A program made the position numbers and the translations under genes. 64,000 nt of DNA from DATBGO01 sp963840095 (GTDB lineage: Bacteria; Actinomycetota; Actinomycetes; Streptosporangiales; Streptosporangiaceae): contig CAWIXN010000012.1 in the NCBI GenBank assembly GCA_963840095.1, forward strand, positions 974,594 through 1,038,593. Direction: 5' to 3'. The notes under the pieces were generated by a model. The model saw nothing but the letters and a program-made list of their open reading frames with translations, had not been told where the DNA came from and did not search any database. Shown here in pieces: positions 9,164 to 17,765 of the stretch. Positions within the stretch are counted from its first letter, which is position 1, and each line of letters opens with the position of its first letter.

Positions 9164-10963
9164 ATGGCCGCACGACGACCGCCGGATGAGGACGACTTCG
9201 CGGCCGAACCGCGCTCGATCGACCTGCGTGAGTACTGGCTGGTAATTCGCCGCCGATGGATACTGGTCCTGGTCGTGACCTTGCTGGGTGCCGTCGCGGG
9301 GGCCGGGTACGCGGTTGCGGCCGGCCTCAGCTACACCGCGACCTCGCAGGTGGTGGTGACCGGCGTCACGCAGGGCCCGCTCAACCCGCCGTCGCAGGTC
9401 AACCTGCAGGTCAACATGAGCACCGAGCAGGCGGTCGCGCAGTCGCCCCCGGTGATCGAGCAGGCGGCCGGGCTGATGAACACCTCGGCGGCCGGGCTGG
9501 AGGCGGCGGCGGCCAAGCGGCTGACGGTCACGGTGCCAGCTACCTCGGTGACCACCTCCAATGTCCTGCAGATCGCCTGGAAGGCCGGGAGCCCGCGGGC
9601 CGCGCAGGCCGGCGCGAACGCGTTCGCCAACGCCTACCTGTCCTACCGGCACACCGAGCTCGCCTCGCAGATCGCGAGCCTCGAGGCTGTCTTCGGCCAC
9701 CAGGTGGACTCGCTGGACAAGCAGATCTCGCACCTGACCACGGAGCTGAGCAGGGCCTCGGCGGGCTCGTCCGCGCACCAGAGCCTGCAGATCAGGCTCA
9801 ACGAGCTGACCGGGCAGGCGAGCACGGCCGGCAATGAGCTCGCGTCGCTTCCCACCTACAACGACAGCGGCGGCAGCGTCATCAGCGCCGCGCTGCCGAC
9901 CGCGCCTTCCGGCCTGGGCCGCTCGGCCATCCTCGTTCTCGGTGCCCTGCTCGGCCTGCTGATCGGGCTCATCCTCGCCTTCGTGCGCGATTCCTTCGAC
10001 GACCGGGTACGCGAGCCGGCCCAGCTGGAGCGCAGGCTGGGGGCCGCCACCCTGGCGGTGCTGCCGCCCCCGGAAAACGTGCCAGACGACAGCCGTGCCG
10101 CCGGCCAGCGGCGTCAGGGGCCAGCGATCGTCACCGCGGCCAGCCCGGACAGCCGGGCGGCCGAAGCGGTCCGGGCGCTGCGGGCGACCCTGGTCGCGGT
10201 GGCAGCGCGCCAGAACCTGCGGACGATCCTGGTGGTCGCCGCCGACGCCAATGTCTCATCCGGCCGGATCGCGGCAGAACTCGGCGTGGCGCTCGCCGAG
10301 TCGGGGCGGCGCGTCCTGCTCGTGGCGGCCGACATGCGGGGCTCGGCCCTGCCGCAGATCTTCGACGTGCCCAACAACGCCGGGCTCAGTGACCTGCTGG
10401 TCGGCGGGGGCGATCCGGAGGTGCTCACCAGGCAGCCGAAGCAGGCGAGCGGGGCCACGCTGCCCGCGGCCATCGTCAAGCGCCTCGCCGTACTCGGAAG
10501 CGGGCCGCAGCTGGGCCACGCGCTGTCGATCCTCGACTCAAGCGCCATGGTCAGCCTCCTGCAAAGCCAGCGCGAGGCATACGACTTCGTGGTCCTCGAT
10601 GCTCCGCCTGCGACCGTCGCGGCCGACGTCTTCGCGGTCGCAGGACATGTCGACGGAGTGATCGTGGTCGCGCGCGACTCGCGCAGCAGGGGACGGGCCA
10701 TCGAGGACCTGCGCCGCAGGCTCGATCAGGTCGGCGCGCTGCTGATCGGCGGTGTCTTCATCGGCCGAGGCGAAGTCGGCCGCCATCAGCACCGGTCTGG
10801 AAGTCCGCAGCCGGCCGCCGCCCTGGCCGTGGCGAGCGCGGAGCCCAGCGGTGTCGCGCAGGCAGCCAGCCGGCCGACGCCGCCCGTAACGCGGCCGATG
10901 CCCGCAGTTTCCGGCGATGCGGCGCCCCGGGCGTCGGGCGGTCCAGTGAAGCGGCCGCTGTGA
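9164..10963 (+). CDS. Wzz/BY-kinase-like polysaccharide co-polymerase, P-loop degenerate
   Basis: The 599-residue protein has the Wzz architecture: an N-terminal 'DLREYWLVIRRRW' box, TM1 (~32-52), an extracytoplasmic coiled-coil-rich domain, TM2 (~254-275) and a CpsD/BY-kinase-like cytoplasmic ATPase domain. The expected Walker A (GxxGKS/T) is replaced by 'ADANVSSGRIAAELG' near residue 358-372, with no lysine in the loop; Walker A' is 'VLLVAADMRG' and Walker B 'FVVLDAPP' (~474). The C-terminal tail is Pro/Ala-rich without a tyrosine cluster. I infer it sets chain length without kinase activity. Good RBS (GGAGG, nine bases before ATG). Its stop overlaps the next start. Confidence 0.85.
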   Translation: MAARRPPDEDDFAAEPRSIDLREYWLVIRRRWILVLVVTLLGAVAGAGYAVAAGLSYTATSQVVVTGVTQGPLNPPSQVNLQVNMSTEQAVAQSPPVIEQAAGLMNTSAAGLEAAAAKRLTVTVPATSVTTSNVLQIAWKAGSPRAAQAGANAFANAYLSYRHTELASQIASLEAVFGHQVDSLDKQISHLTTELSRASAGSSAHQSLQIRLNELTGQASTAGNELASLPTYNDSGGSVISAALPTAPSGLGRSAILVLGALLGLLIGLILAFVRDSFDDRVREPAQLERRLGAATLAVLPPPENVPDDSRAAGQRRQGPAIVTAASPDSRAAEAVRALRATLVAVAARQNLRTILVVAADANVSSGRIAAELGVALAESGRRVLLVAADMRGSALPQIFDVPNNAGLSDLLVGGGDPEVLTRQPKQASGATLPAAIVKRLAVLGSGPQLGHALSILDSSAMVSLLQSQREAYDFVVLDAPPATVAADVFAVAGHVDGVIVVARDSRSRGRAIEDLRRRLDQVGALLIGGVFIGRGEVGRHQHRSGSPQPAAALAVASAEPSGVAQAASRPTPPVTRPMPAVSGDAAPRASGGPVKRPL

Positions 10964-12387
10964 GCACTGCGCTCCGGTATGGCCGACCTCGCGGCCACCT
11001 GGACGCGGTAGCGCAGCCGCCGCGGCCCGGCTACGGGGTAGTCCCGCCGGGAGGCCTGCGCCTCCCGGTCACCTGGCCGTTGGTGGTGCTGTTCGTCGCG
11101 TTCCCCCTGTGGTGGGTACTCGGGGTGAGCTCATTCATCTGGCCGATCATCGCGGTGCCGATGCTGGTGGCGATGGTCTGGCGGCGGCAGGCCAGGGCGC
11201 CGGTGCCCATTGTCCTGTGGTTCGCCTTCACCAGCTGGGTGCTGATGTCCGGCCTGCAGCTGGAGAGCGGCACCAAGATCACGACGTTCTGCTACCGGCT
11301 TTCGCTCTACGCCTGTGCCGGGATCTTGTTCCTGTACGTGTACAACCTGCCGCGCACCGGGCGGCTTGACACCAGGGTGCTGCGCATCCTCGTGGTGTTC
11401 TGGATGATTGTCGTGGCCGGCGGCTATGCCGGCCTCCTGGTGGGCGCGCACACGTTCACGCCGCCGATCGAGTACCTGCTGCCGCACGGCCTGCGCGGCC
11501 AGGCGCTCGTGCAGGAACTCATCCAGCCGGTCTTCGCGGAGGTGACGGGCTTTCTCGGCTCGCCGATCCCGCGGCCTGCGGCGCCATTCCCCTATACGAA
11601 CGACTGGGGCGGGATCATCGCGGTACTGACCCCGGTGGCGTTCGCGGCGATCGCCGCCAGCAGGCCCGGACGGCGGCGCAAGGTGCTCGTCGCCGTGCTG
11701 ATCGCCTCGCTCGTTCCCATGGTCTTCTCGCTGAACCGCGGCATGTTCCTGAGCCTTGCCGTTGGCATCGTGTACGTGACGGTCCGGCTGGCCATGCGCG
11801 GCCACTTCGGCGCCCTGATGTCGGTGCTCGGGGTGACCGCGCTGATGGCGATCATCGTCGCCGTGACGCCGCTCGGCCATCTGCTGATCGCCAGCTTCTC
11901 CAGCACCCACGGTCACAGCAACGCCACCCGGCTGAGCCTGTACCAGCAGGCGATCGCGGGGGCCAACCAGTCACCGCTGTTCGGCCACGGCGAGCCGCAG
12001 CCGGTTACCGGCGCCGTGCTGGCGGGTACCCCGGCGATCGGGACGCAGGGCCAGCTGTGGATGGTGCTGTACTCGAATGGCTATCCGGCGACCGTATTGT
12101 TCGTCGGCTTCTTTGCCGCCGTCCTCTGGCAGACGCGCCGAGCCCGCGGCACGGCCGGGCTGTGGCTGCACACGGCGGTCCTGGTGGCCATGGCCCAGAT
12201 CGCGGTCTACGGCTGGCTGCCGGTCGAGCTCCAGGTGGTAATGGTCGCCGCGGCGCTCGCCTACCGGCGCTGCTGGCGGCCCGCTGGCACGGCGAGGGGA
12301 GCGGCCGGGCCGGCCGCAGCGGCCCCGGAGGTCCCGGGGCGAGCTGACGCCGGTCCGCGGCGGGCGCTCCCGGCCGCAGGGCCGTGA
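10960..12387 (+). CDS. Wzy/O-antigen ligase-like polytopic membrane protein
   Basis: This 475-residue protein has about ten to twelve hydrophobic segments and a large periplasmic-type loop around residues 160-210, the layout of Wzy polymerases and O-antigen ligases. The 'HGHSNATRLSLYQQAI...SPLFGHGEP' segment near residue 315-350 resembles the conserved region of the Wzy_C/O-antigen ligase family, which carries a catalytic His/Arg area. It starts at GTG overlapping the upstream stop and ends overlapping the next gene, so it is coupled to the Wzz-like and Wzx-like proteins. Role: polymerisation or ligation of repeat units outside the membrane. The exact reaction cannot be decided from sequence. 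Confidence 0.8.
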   Translation: MSTALRYGRPRGHLDAVAQPPRPGYGVVPPGGLRLPVTWPLVVLFVAFPLWWVLGVSSFIWPIIAVPMLVAMVWRRQARAPVPIVLWFAFTSWVLMSGLQLESGTKITTFCYRLSLYACAGILFLYVYNLPRTGRLDTRVLRILVVFWMIVVAGGYAGLLVGAHTFTPPIEYLLPHGLRGQALVQELIQPVFAEVTGFLGSPIPRPAAPFPYTNDWGGIIAVLTPVAFAAIAASRPGRRRKVLVAVLIASLVPMVFSLNRGMFLSLAVGIVYVTVRLAMRGHFGALMSVLGVTALMAIIVAVTPLGHLLIASFSSTHGHSNATRLSLYQQAIAGANQSPLFGHGEPQPVTGAVLAGTPAIGTQGQLWMVLYSNGYPATVLFVGFFAAVLWQTRRARGTAGLWLHTAVLVAMAQIAVYGWLPVELQVVMVAAALAYRRCWRPAGTARGAAGPAAAAPEVPGRADAGPRRALPAAGP

Positions 12388-14243
12388 TGCGCCTAGGCCG
12401 GGGCGCGGCGGCGCTTTCGGCGGAGGCCACTACCGTCGCGCGCGGATCGGTGGTCAACGTCGCTGCGATGGTGACCGGAGCGGCGCTCGGGTTCGGGCTG
12501 ACCGTGCTGGTGAGCCGCTGGCTCCAGCCGAGCGGGGCTGGCGCGTTCTTCGAGCTGATCGCGCTCTTCACCATCCTGTCGAACACCTTCGAACTCGGTG
12601 CCGATACCGGCCTCACCCGGTGGATATCACGGGCGCGGGCCATCGGCGGCCTGGCGGACGTGCGCCGGATCGTCGTCATCGCCCTGGTGCCCGTCCTGGT
12701 CATCGGCGCCTGCGCGGCGGCCGCGATGTGGGCGGAGGCTCCGGAGCTCGCGCGTGTCTTCCTGCATGGCATGCCCCCCGGCGCCGGCGCGACCGACATC
12801 AGGATGGTCGCCCCGCTGGTTCCGCTCGGGGCGCTGTCAATCTGCCTGCTGGATGCCGCGCGCGGTTTCGGGCGGATGTGGCCATACCTGATCGTCGAGG
12901 GCCTCGGCAAGCCGACGGTACGCATGGCCCTGGTCGTGGCGGTCCTGGCCGTCGGCTGGGGCCTGCACGGGGCGATCATCGCCTGGGGTCTTCCGGTCGC
13001 CGTCGGGCTGGCGGCCGCCCTGCTGATCTTCGCCGGGATCCTCAGGACCGAGGTCCCGGTCATCAGGCCGGTCAAACCGCCGGCCCGCCGCCAGGCGAAC
13101 CGCCCCGGGCGACCCGGCGAGCGTGAGCATGACGGGCCTGAACGGGCGACGGAGCGCCCGGTCTGGCCGGATCGCCGGGTCGACCCCGAGTCTCCCGTTA
13201 TCCAGGCGCCTGCGCCGCCTCCGGACTTCCCGGCAGACCGGGAGTATTCCCCCACCCTGGAAATGCCCGCGATCGCCGAGGCGGATGGGCCGGCCAGGGC
13301 CCGCGCCGCCCGCCAGGGCGAGCTGGCCCGCGGCCGGCACCGCGGGTCGGCCCGCGCGGCCACCCGGCGCAGGGAGCTGAGCAAGGAATTCTGGCGCTTC
13401 ACCGCGCCGCGCGGCTTTCAGGGCACCTTCCAGGTCGTCGTCCTCTGGCTGGACATCCTGCTGGTCGGCGCGATGGTCTCGCGCTACGCGGCGGGTATCT
13501 ACGGCGCGGTCAGCAAGCTCGCCCTGGTTGGTGCCTTCGCCCTCGAGGGAAACCGGCTCGCGATCGCCCCGCAGCTGAGCGCGCTGCTCGCGCGCCGTAA
13601 GTACGACCGCGCCGCCGATCTGTTCCAGAGCGCGACCCGCTGGCTGGTACTGGCATCCTGGCCGCTCTACATCGTCTTCGCGGTGTTCCCCGCCGTAGTA
13701 CTCGGCATCTTCGGGCCGCGCTACACCGCAGGCGCCGTTGCGCTCACCGTGCTCTCCCTGGCGATGCTGGTCAACCTGGGCACCGGCAACGTCACGGTGG
13801 TCCTGCTGATGGGCGGCAAGAGTTCGTGGAGCGCGATCAACGCGGGGGCTGCGCTCATCGTCAACGTGGCGCTCAACCTGGTGCTGCTGCCACACATCGG
13901 CATCGAGGGCGCGGCGATCGCCTGGGGGGCGAGCATCGTGGTGGACAACGTGACTGCCATGATCGAGGTCCGATGGGTCCTTGGGATGGCCCCGTTCGGG
14001 CCCGGGTACGCGCTAGTGGCCGCGATCACCCTGGGCTGCTTTGGCGTCACCGGCATAGCGGCCCGGGTCCTGCTGGGCCAGACGCTGCCCGCGCTGGCAG
14101 CGGCGCTCGCCGTGGGACTGGCCGCCTACGCCGGGGTCTTGTACCTGGCCCGGGCACCCCTGCAGCTCGGCGGGCTGTTCGAGGCGTTCAGGCTCCGGGC
14201 CCTGCCTGGCGCCGCGAGCCAGGCCAAGCAGCAGGCGGCCTAG
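12384..14243 (+). CDS. Wzx-type polysaccharide flippase with long central cytosolic insert
   Basis: The 619-residue protein belongs to the MOP flippase superfamily: 'GSVVNVAAMVTGAALGFGLTVLVSRWLQPSGAGAFFEL' at the start is the typical first bundle, and 'SKLALVGAFALEGNRLAIAPQLSALLARR' opens the second. It should move the lipid-linked repeat unit across the membrane. Between the two halves (about residues 225-330) is a ~105-residue hydrophilic, Arg/Pro-rich insert absent from ordinary Wzx proteins. The GTG start overlaps the preceding stop; ATG three bases later is equally possible. Placed between the polymerase and sulfotransferase genes. Confidence 0.87.
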   Translation: MMRLGRGAAALSAEATTVARGSVVNVAAMVTGAALGFGLTVLVSRWLQPSGAGAFFELIALFTILSNTFELGADTGLTRWISRARAIGGLADVRRIVVIALVPVLVIGACAAAAMWAEAPELARVFLHGMPPGAGATDIRMVAPLVPLGALSICLLDAARGFGRMWPYLIVEGLGKPTVRMALVVAVLAVGWGLHGAIIAWGLPVAVGLAAALLIFAGILRTEVPVIRPVKPPARRQANRPGRPGEREHDGPERATERPVWPDRRVDPESPVIQAPAPPPDFPADREYSPTLEMPAIAEADGPARARAARQGELARGRHRGSARAATRRRELSKEFWRFTAPRGFQGTFQVVVLWLDILLVGAMVSRYAAGIYGAVSKLALVGAFALEGNRLAIAPQLSALLARRKYDRAADLFQSATRWLVLASWPLYIVFAVFPAVVLGIFGPRYTAGAVALTVLSLAMLVNLGTGNVTVVLLMGGKSSWSAINAGAALIVNVALNLVLLPHIGIEGAAIAWGASIVVDNVTAMIEVRWVLGMAPFGPGYALVAAITLGCFGVTGIAARVLLGQTLPALAAALAVGLAAYAGVLYLARAPLQLGGLFEAFRLRALPGAASQAKQQAA

Positions 14244-14291
14244 GTAAAGACGATCCTGAGCACTATCCGGCCGCCGGCCGAGGAGGACCTG

Positions 14292-15197
14292 ATGACCCAG
14301 CAAGTCAGAGGACCCGTGAACCAGGCTGCCCGGCAGGCCGCCAAGCGCGTTCTGCGCCGCTGCGGCGAGGCCACCGCCGGGCTGCGGCGCGGGCCGGACT
14401 TCGTCATCATCGGGGCGAAGCGCGGCGGCACCACGTCGCTGTACAACTACGTGCTCGAGCATCCGTCGATCTCGCCGCTGTTCCCGGGCCGCCAGCACAT
14501 CAAGGGCGTCCACTACTACGACTCGAACTACCATCGCGGCCTGCGCTGGTACCGCTCCCACTTCCCGCTCCAGGCCGGCGGCACTCACCTGGCGCGGCCG
14601 GGGATCAAGCCGGCGATCGCCGGTGACGCGAGCCCCTACTACCTGTTCCACCCGCTCGCGGCGGAGCGGCTGGCGCGTGATTTCCCTGACGTGCGGATCA
14701 TCGTCTTCCTGCGCGACCCGGTGGAGCGGGCCTACTCCCATTTCAAGGAGCGAACGCACCACGGCGGCGAGACGCTGAGCTTCGAGGCCGCGCTGGACGC
14801 CGAGGAAGAGCGGCTGTGCGGCGAGGCCGAGCGGATCAGGACCGAGCCTACTTACCTGAGCGCCGAGCATGAGAACCACTCCTACCTCGCCCAGGGCCGC
14901 TACCTCGACATGCTCCCGCGCTGGTTCGGCCTGTTCCCGCGCGAGCAGTTCCACATCGCGGCGAGCGAGGACCTCTACGGTGACCCGCAGCGTCACGTGA
15001 ACGAGGTGTGGTCGTTTCTCGGCCTCGCGCCGGGCCGGCTCGCCAGCCGCGTCAGGCACAACTACCTGCCGGCTCCCGACATCAAGCCGCAGACGCGCCA
15101 GCGCCTGCAGGAGGCACTGGCGGATCACAACCGCGGACTCGAGGAGCTGCTCGGGCGCTCGCTACCCTGGCCAGCGAGTAAGCAGCCGGTCCATTGA
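14292..15197 (+). CDS. PAPS-dependent carbohydrate sulfotransferase
   Basis: The 301-residue protein carries both PAPS-binding signatures of the Sulfotransfer_1/heparan-type family: the 5'-phosphosulfate loop 'GAKRGGTTSLYNYVLEHP' near residue 40-57 (key Lys, Gly-Gly-Thr-Thr) and the 3'-phosphate element 'FLRDPVERAYSHF' near residue 138-150 (Arg, Ser). It resembles HS N-/O-sulfotransferases in the order of these motifs and in 'GDASPYYLFHP'. RBS AGGAGG lies six bases before the ATG. It would add sulfate to a sugar of the polymer made by its neighbours; a lipid or small-molecule acceptor is an alternative. The cysN fragment at the window start belongs to the donor pathway. Confidence 0.9.
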   Translation: MTQQVRGPVNQAARQAAKRVLRRCGEATAGLRRGPDFVIIGAKRGGTTSLYNYVLEHPSISPLFPGRQHIKGVHYYDSNYHRGLRWYRSHFPLQAGGTHLARPGIKPAIAGDASPYYLFHPLAAERLARDFPDVRIIVFLRDPVERAYSHFKERTHHGGETLSFEAALDAEEERLCGEAERIRTEPTYLSAEHENHSYLAQGRYLDMLPRWFGLFPREQFHIAASEDLYGDPQRHVNEVWSFLGLAPGRLASRVRHNYLPAPDIKPQTRQRLQEALADHNRGLEELLGRSLPWPASKQPVH

Positions 15198-16105
15198 CCG
15201 CCCAGCCGCTCGCGGTAACCGCGGTCGTGGCGACCCGGCACCGGCCGGCCCTGCTGCAGCGGGCCGTCCGCAGCATCCTCAGCCAGTCCTATCCGGGCGA
15301 GGTCGAGTGCGTGGTCGTCTTCGACCAGAGCCAGCCGGCCGAGGTGCCGGTCGAGGTGCCAGCGGGGCGGCGGCTGCGCCTGGTCACCAACACCCGCACG
15401 CCCGGGCTGGCCGGCGCGCGCAACACCGGCATCGCGGCCGGCGACGGCGCGGTCGTCGCGTTCTGCGATGACGACGACGAGTGGGTGGCGGACAAGCTAA
15501 CGCTGCAGGTCGAGGAGCTGGAACGCGGGCCGGCCGAGTTCGTCGCCAGCGGCGTGCGGATCCACCACGGCGACCGGGTCGTCGTCCGGGTGCCGCCCGC
15601 CCAGGTGGCGTTCGAGCAGCTGGTACGCGAGCGCGTCACGGCGCTGCACCCGTCGACGTTTGTCATCCGGCGCGCGGCCCTGGCCGAGATGGGCCTGGTG
15701 GATGAGAAAATCCCCGGCAGCTACGGCGAGGACTACGACTGGCTGCTGCGCGCGGCCAGGCGGATGCCGATCGTCTCGGTGCGCCAGCCGCTCGTCGATG
15801 TGTACTGGCACGAGCAATCGTTTTTCGCGCAGCGGTGGGAAGCGATCGCCGATGCCCTGTCCTACCTGCTCGGCAAGCATCCTGAACTGCGGGCCGATCC
15901 CCGCGGGATGGCGCGGATCGAAGGCCAGATCGCCTTCGCGCAGGCCGCTGCGTCGCGGCGGCAGGCCGCCTGCCAGGCCAGCTGGCGCGCGCTGCGCCGC
16001 AACCCGCGCGAGCGCCGGGCCTACCTGGCGCTCGCGGTCGCCTCGGGCGTCGTCTCGGCCACCTCGATCGTCCGCCAGGCAAACCGGCGCGGCCGCGGGA
16101 TCTGA
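15194..16105 (+). CDS. GT2 family (GT-A fold) glycosyltransferase
   Basis: The 303-residue protein opens with 'VTAVVATRHRPALLQRAVRSILSQ', the nucleotide-binding start of GT2 enzymes, and has the metal/sugar-nucleotide acidic patch 'FCDDDDEWV' near residue 90. 'GSYGEDYDWLLRAARR' (~175) is the ED motif that holds the catalytic base. There are no convincing membrane spans. The start is TTG, overlapping the sulfotransferase stop by four bases (TTGA), so expression depends on coupling. It should add one sugar to the growing repeat unit in the cytoplasm; donor and acceptor are unknown. Confidence 0.87.
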   Translation: MTAQPLAVTAVVATRHRPALLQRAVRSILSQSYPGEVECVVVFDQSQPAEVPVEVPAGRRLRLVTNTRTPGLAGARNTGIAAGDGAVVAFCDDDDEWVADKLTLQVEELERGPAEFVASGVRIHHGDRVVVRVPPAQVAFEQLVRERVTALHPSTFVIRRAALAEMGLVDEKIPGSYGEDYDWLLRAARRMPIVSVRQPLVDVYWHEQSFFAQRWEAIADALSYLLGKHPELRADPRGMARIEGQIAFAQAAASRRQAACQASWRALRRNPRERRAYLALAVASGVVSATSIVRQANRRGRGI

Positions 16106-16254
16106 GTTAGCCCGAATCAGAGCTAGGCGGGATCAGGCGAACCGGACCGCCTTGCGCGATGAGGAGAACCGGCCCGCCCCGCCCAGCCAGCAGCTGACGA
16201 CCTCCCGGAGCGGGGCGACCGGTCCGATCGCGGCGACCAGCGTAGCCGCCCCTG

Positions 16255-16284
16255 GCGCATTCCGGGCTTAGCCGGAGAATGCGC
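16255..16284 (+). terminator. Possible terminator hairpin after the glycosyltransferase gene
   Basis: Arms GCGCATTC-CGG (16255-16265) and CCGG-A-GAATGCGC (16272-16284) form an imperfect stem of about eleven pairs with a small bulge and a short loop. It lies in the ~200-bp gap between the GT2 gene and the PAP2 gene, a sensible end for the polysaccharide transcript. No U-tract is present and stability was not computed. Confidence 0.4.
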
Positions 16285-16309
16285 CCGCTTACTTCGATAT
16301 CGTTGGCAG

Positions 16310-17002
16310 GTGCTGAGAGCGGGTTCATCCAGATCGGGCGGCGCCTTGGCGGGCAGTGTCGGCTCCGGCAGTATCCTCCCCAAGCTGGCGGTAGGCGGCG
16401 CGGCGACGCTGGCGGCCTGCTGGGCGACCGGAAAACTGCTGCAACGCGACTCGGTGACCCGCCGGTCCCGCCGGCTGTATGACTACTGCCTCGAGCACCG
16501 TTCCGCGGCCGTGACCCGGCGGCTCAATCAGGGCGTGACCACCATCGGCGACTACTCCGTCATCGGCCCCTTCTCGGTCCTGGTCGGCGGGATCATCGCC
16601 TACGACCGCCGGCAATGGGCGCCCCTCCCGCTGCTGGCCGGCGGCTTCGTAGCCGAGATCTACCTTCAGAAGGCGCTCAAGCGGCTCGTCAAGGGGACCA
16701 AGCCGCCCGAGGAGTCCTCCATCGGGGCCCCGGGGGACTTCCCTTCCGGCGGTGCGGCCCGCACGGTCATCACCTTCGGGCTGCTGGCCCACCTGCTGAC
16801 CCAGCGCTGGGGCGCTCCGGCGGAGCGCCGGGTCATCTGGTCCATAGTGACCGGGCTGGTGCTCGTCCAGGGCGGCTCCCGCCTCTACCTCGGGCGGCAC
16901 TGGCCGGAGGATGTCGTCGGCGGCTGGCTGTTCGGCTGGCTGATCCTGCGTACCCTGACCGCAGTGCATGACACCACGCCCGCCCATACTCCCGCCAGGT
17001 GA
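16310..17002 (+). CDS. PAP2-superfamily membrane protein with altered active-site motif
   Basis: The 230-residue protein has four to six hydrophobic segments and the layout of PAP2 lipid phosphatases. Motif 1 is 'KRLVKGTKPP' (K-x6-KP instead of K-x6-RP), motif 2 is 'FPSGGAART' near residue 144 where the family has PSGH, and motif 3 is 'SRLYLGRHWPEDVVGG' near 190 (S-R-x5-H-x3-D conserved). Loss of the motif 2 His suggests weak or altered catalysis. A polyprenyl-diphosphate recycling role would suit its place beside polysaccharide genes, but is unproven. The GTG start has no clear Shine-Dalgarno site and a downstream GTG is possible. Confidence 0.78.
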   Translation: MLRAGSSRSGGALAGSVGSGSILPKLAVGGAATLAACWATGKLLQRDSVTRRSRRLYDYCLEHRSAAVTRRLNQGVTTIGDYSVIGPFSVLVGGIIAYDRRQWAPLPLLAGGFVAEIYLQKALKRLVKGTKPPEESSIGAPGDFPSGGAARTVITFGLLAHLLTQRWGAPAERRVIWSIVTGLVLVQGGSRLYLGRHWPEDVVGGWLFGWLILRTLTAVHDTTPAHTPAR

Positions 17003-17010
17003 GGTCGCCG

Positions 17011-17733
17011 ATGCATAACCCGCTCGGGGTGGGCAACAGATCCAGCGCGTTCGGCGAGCGGGGGATAACGAAGCGCCTTGACGCCCTGGCCCGGCGGACC
17101 GAGCTTCGTGGTGACCGGCTGCTGGACATCGGCTGCGGCGACGGCTCGTACACGATGCGCCTGGCCGACGGCTTCCGCCAGGTCGACGCGATTGACGTCC
17201 AGGCGAGCCAGCTCGCGCTGTTCCACGACCGGATCGAGGGCAGTCCTGCCGCGGGCCGGATCACGATCGCTGAGATGTCCGCGGCCAAGCTCGACTTCCC
17301 GGATGACTCCTTCGACCTGGTCACCGCGATCGAGGTGCTCGAGCACGTGGCGGAACTCGACCAGGCGCTGGCGGAGATCCGCCGGGTGCTCAGGCCGGGC
17401 GGCCGGTTCGGGTTCACCACGCCCAACCGGTGGTTCCCGTTCGAGACCCACGGCTTCATCTACCGCGAGCGCCGTTATCCGCCAGCCCGGGCGCCGCTGC
17501 TGACCTGGGTCAGCCCCGTCCATCGCCGCCTGGCCGACGCTCGCGTCTTCACCGCCGCCGACCTGCGCCGCAGGCTGGTGGTCGCGGGGCTCCGCCCGCG
17601 TTCGGTGGACTACCTGATGCCGCCCTTCGACCGGTCGGCCATCGGAGGGCGGGTCCGCGCGGTGACCGACTTCGCCGAGCGGACGCCGCTGCGGCGGTTC
17701 GGGATGGCCCTGGTGGTCACCGCGGAGAAGTAG
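17011..17733 (+). CDS. Class I SAM-dependent methyltransferase
   Basis: The 240-residue product carries motif I 'LLDIGCGDGSYTMRLA' near residue 35, 'DSFDLVTAIEVLEHV' (motif II region) and 'RVLRPGGRFGFTTPN', a standard Methyltransf_11 fold. ATG 17011 is preferred because GAGG lies eight bases upstream; an in-frame GTG at 16999, overlapping the previous stop, is possible. It follows the PAP2 gene with almost no gap. The C-terminal region ('FETHGFIYRERRYPP') resembles methyltransferases placed near glycan or lipid loci. The acceptor cannot be named. Confidence 0.85.
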   Translation: MHNPLGVGNRSSAFGERGITKRLDALARRTELRGDRLLDIGCGDGSYTMRLADGFRQVDAIDVQASQLALFHDRIEGSPAAGRITIAEMSAAKLDFPDDSFDLVTAIEVLEHVAELDQALAEIRRVLRPGGRFGFTTPNRWFPFETHGFIYRERRYPPARAPLLTWVSPVHRRLADARVFTAADLRRRLVVAGLRPRSVDYLMPPFDRSAIGGRVRAVTDFAERTPLRRFGMALVVTAEK

Positions 17734-17765
17734 TCCGATTCAGATGCGATCACAAGGGAGTGCCC

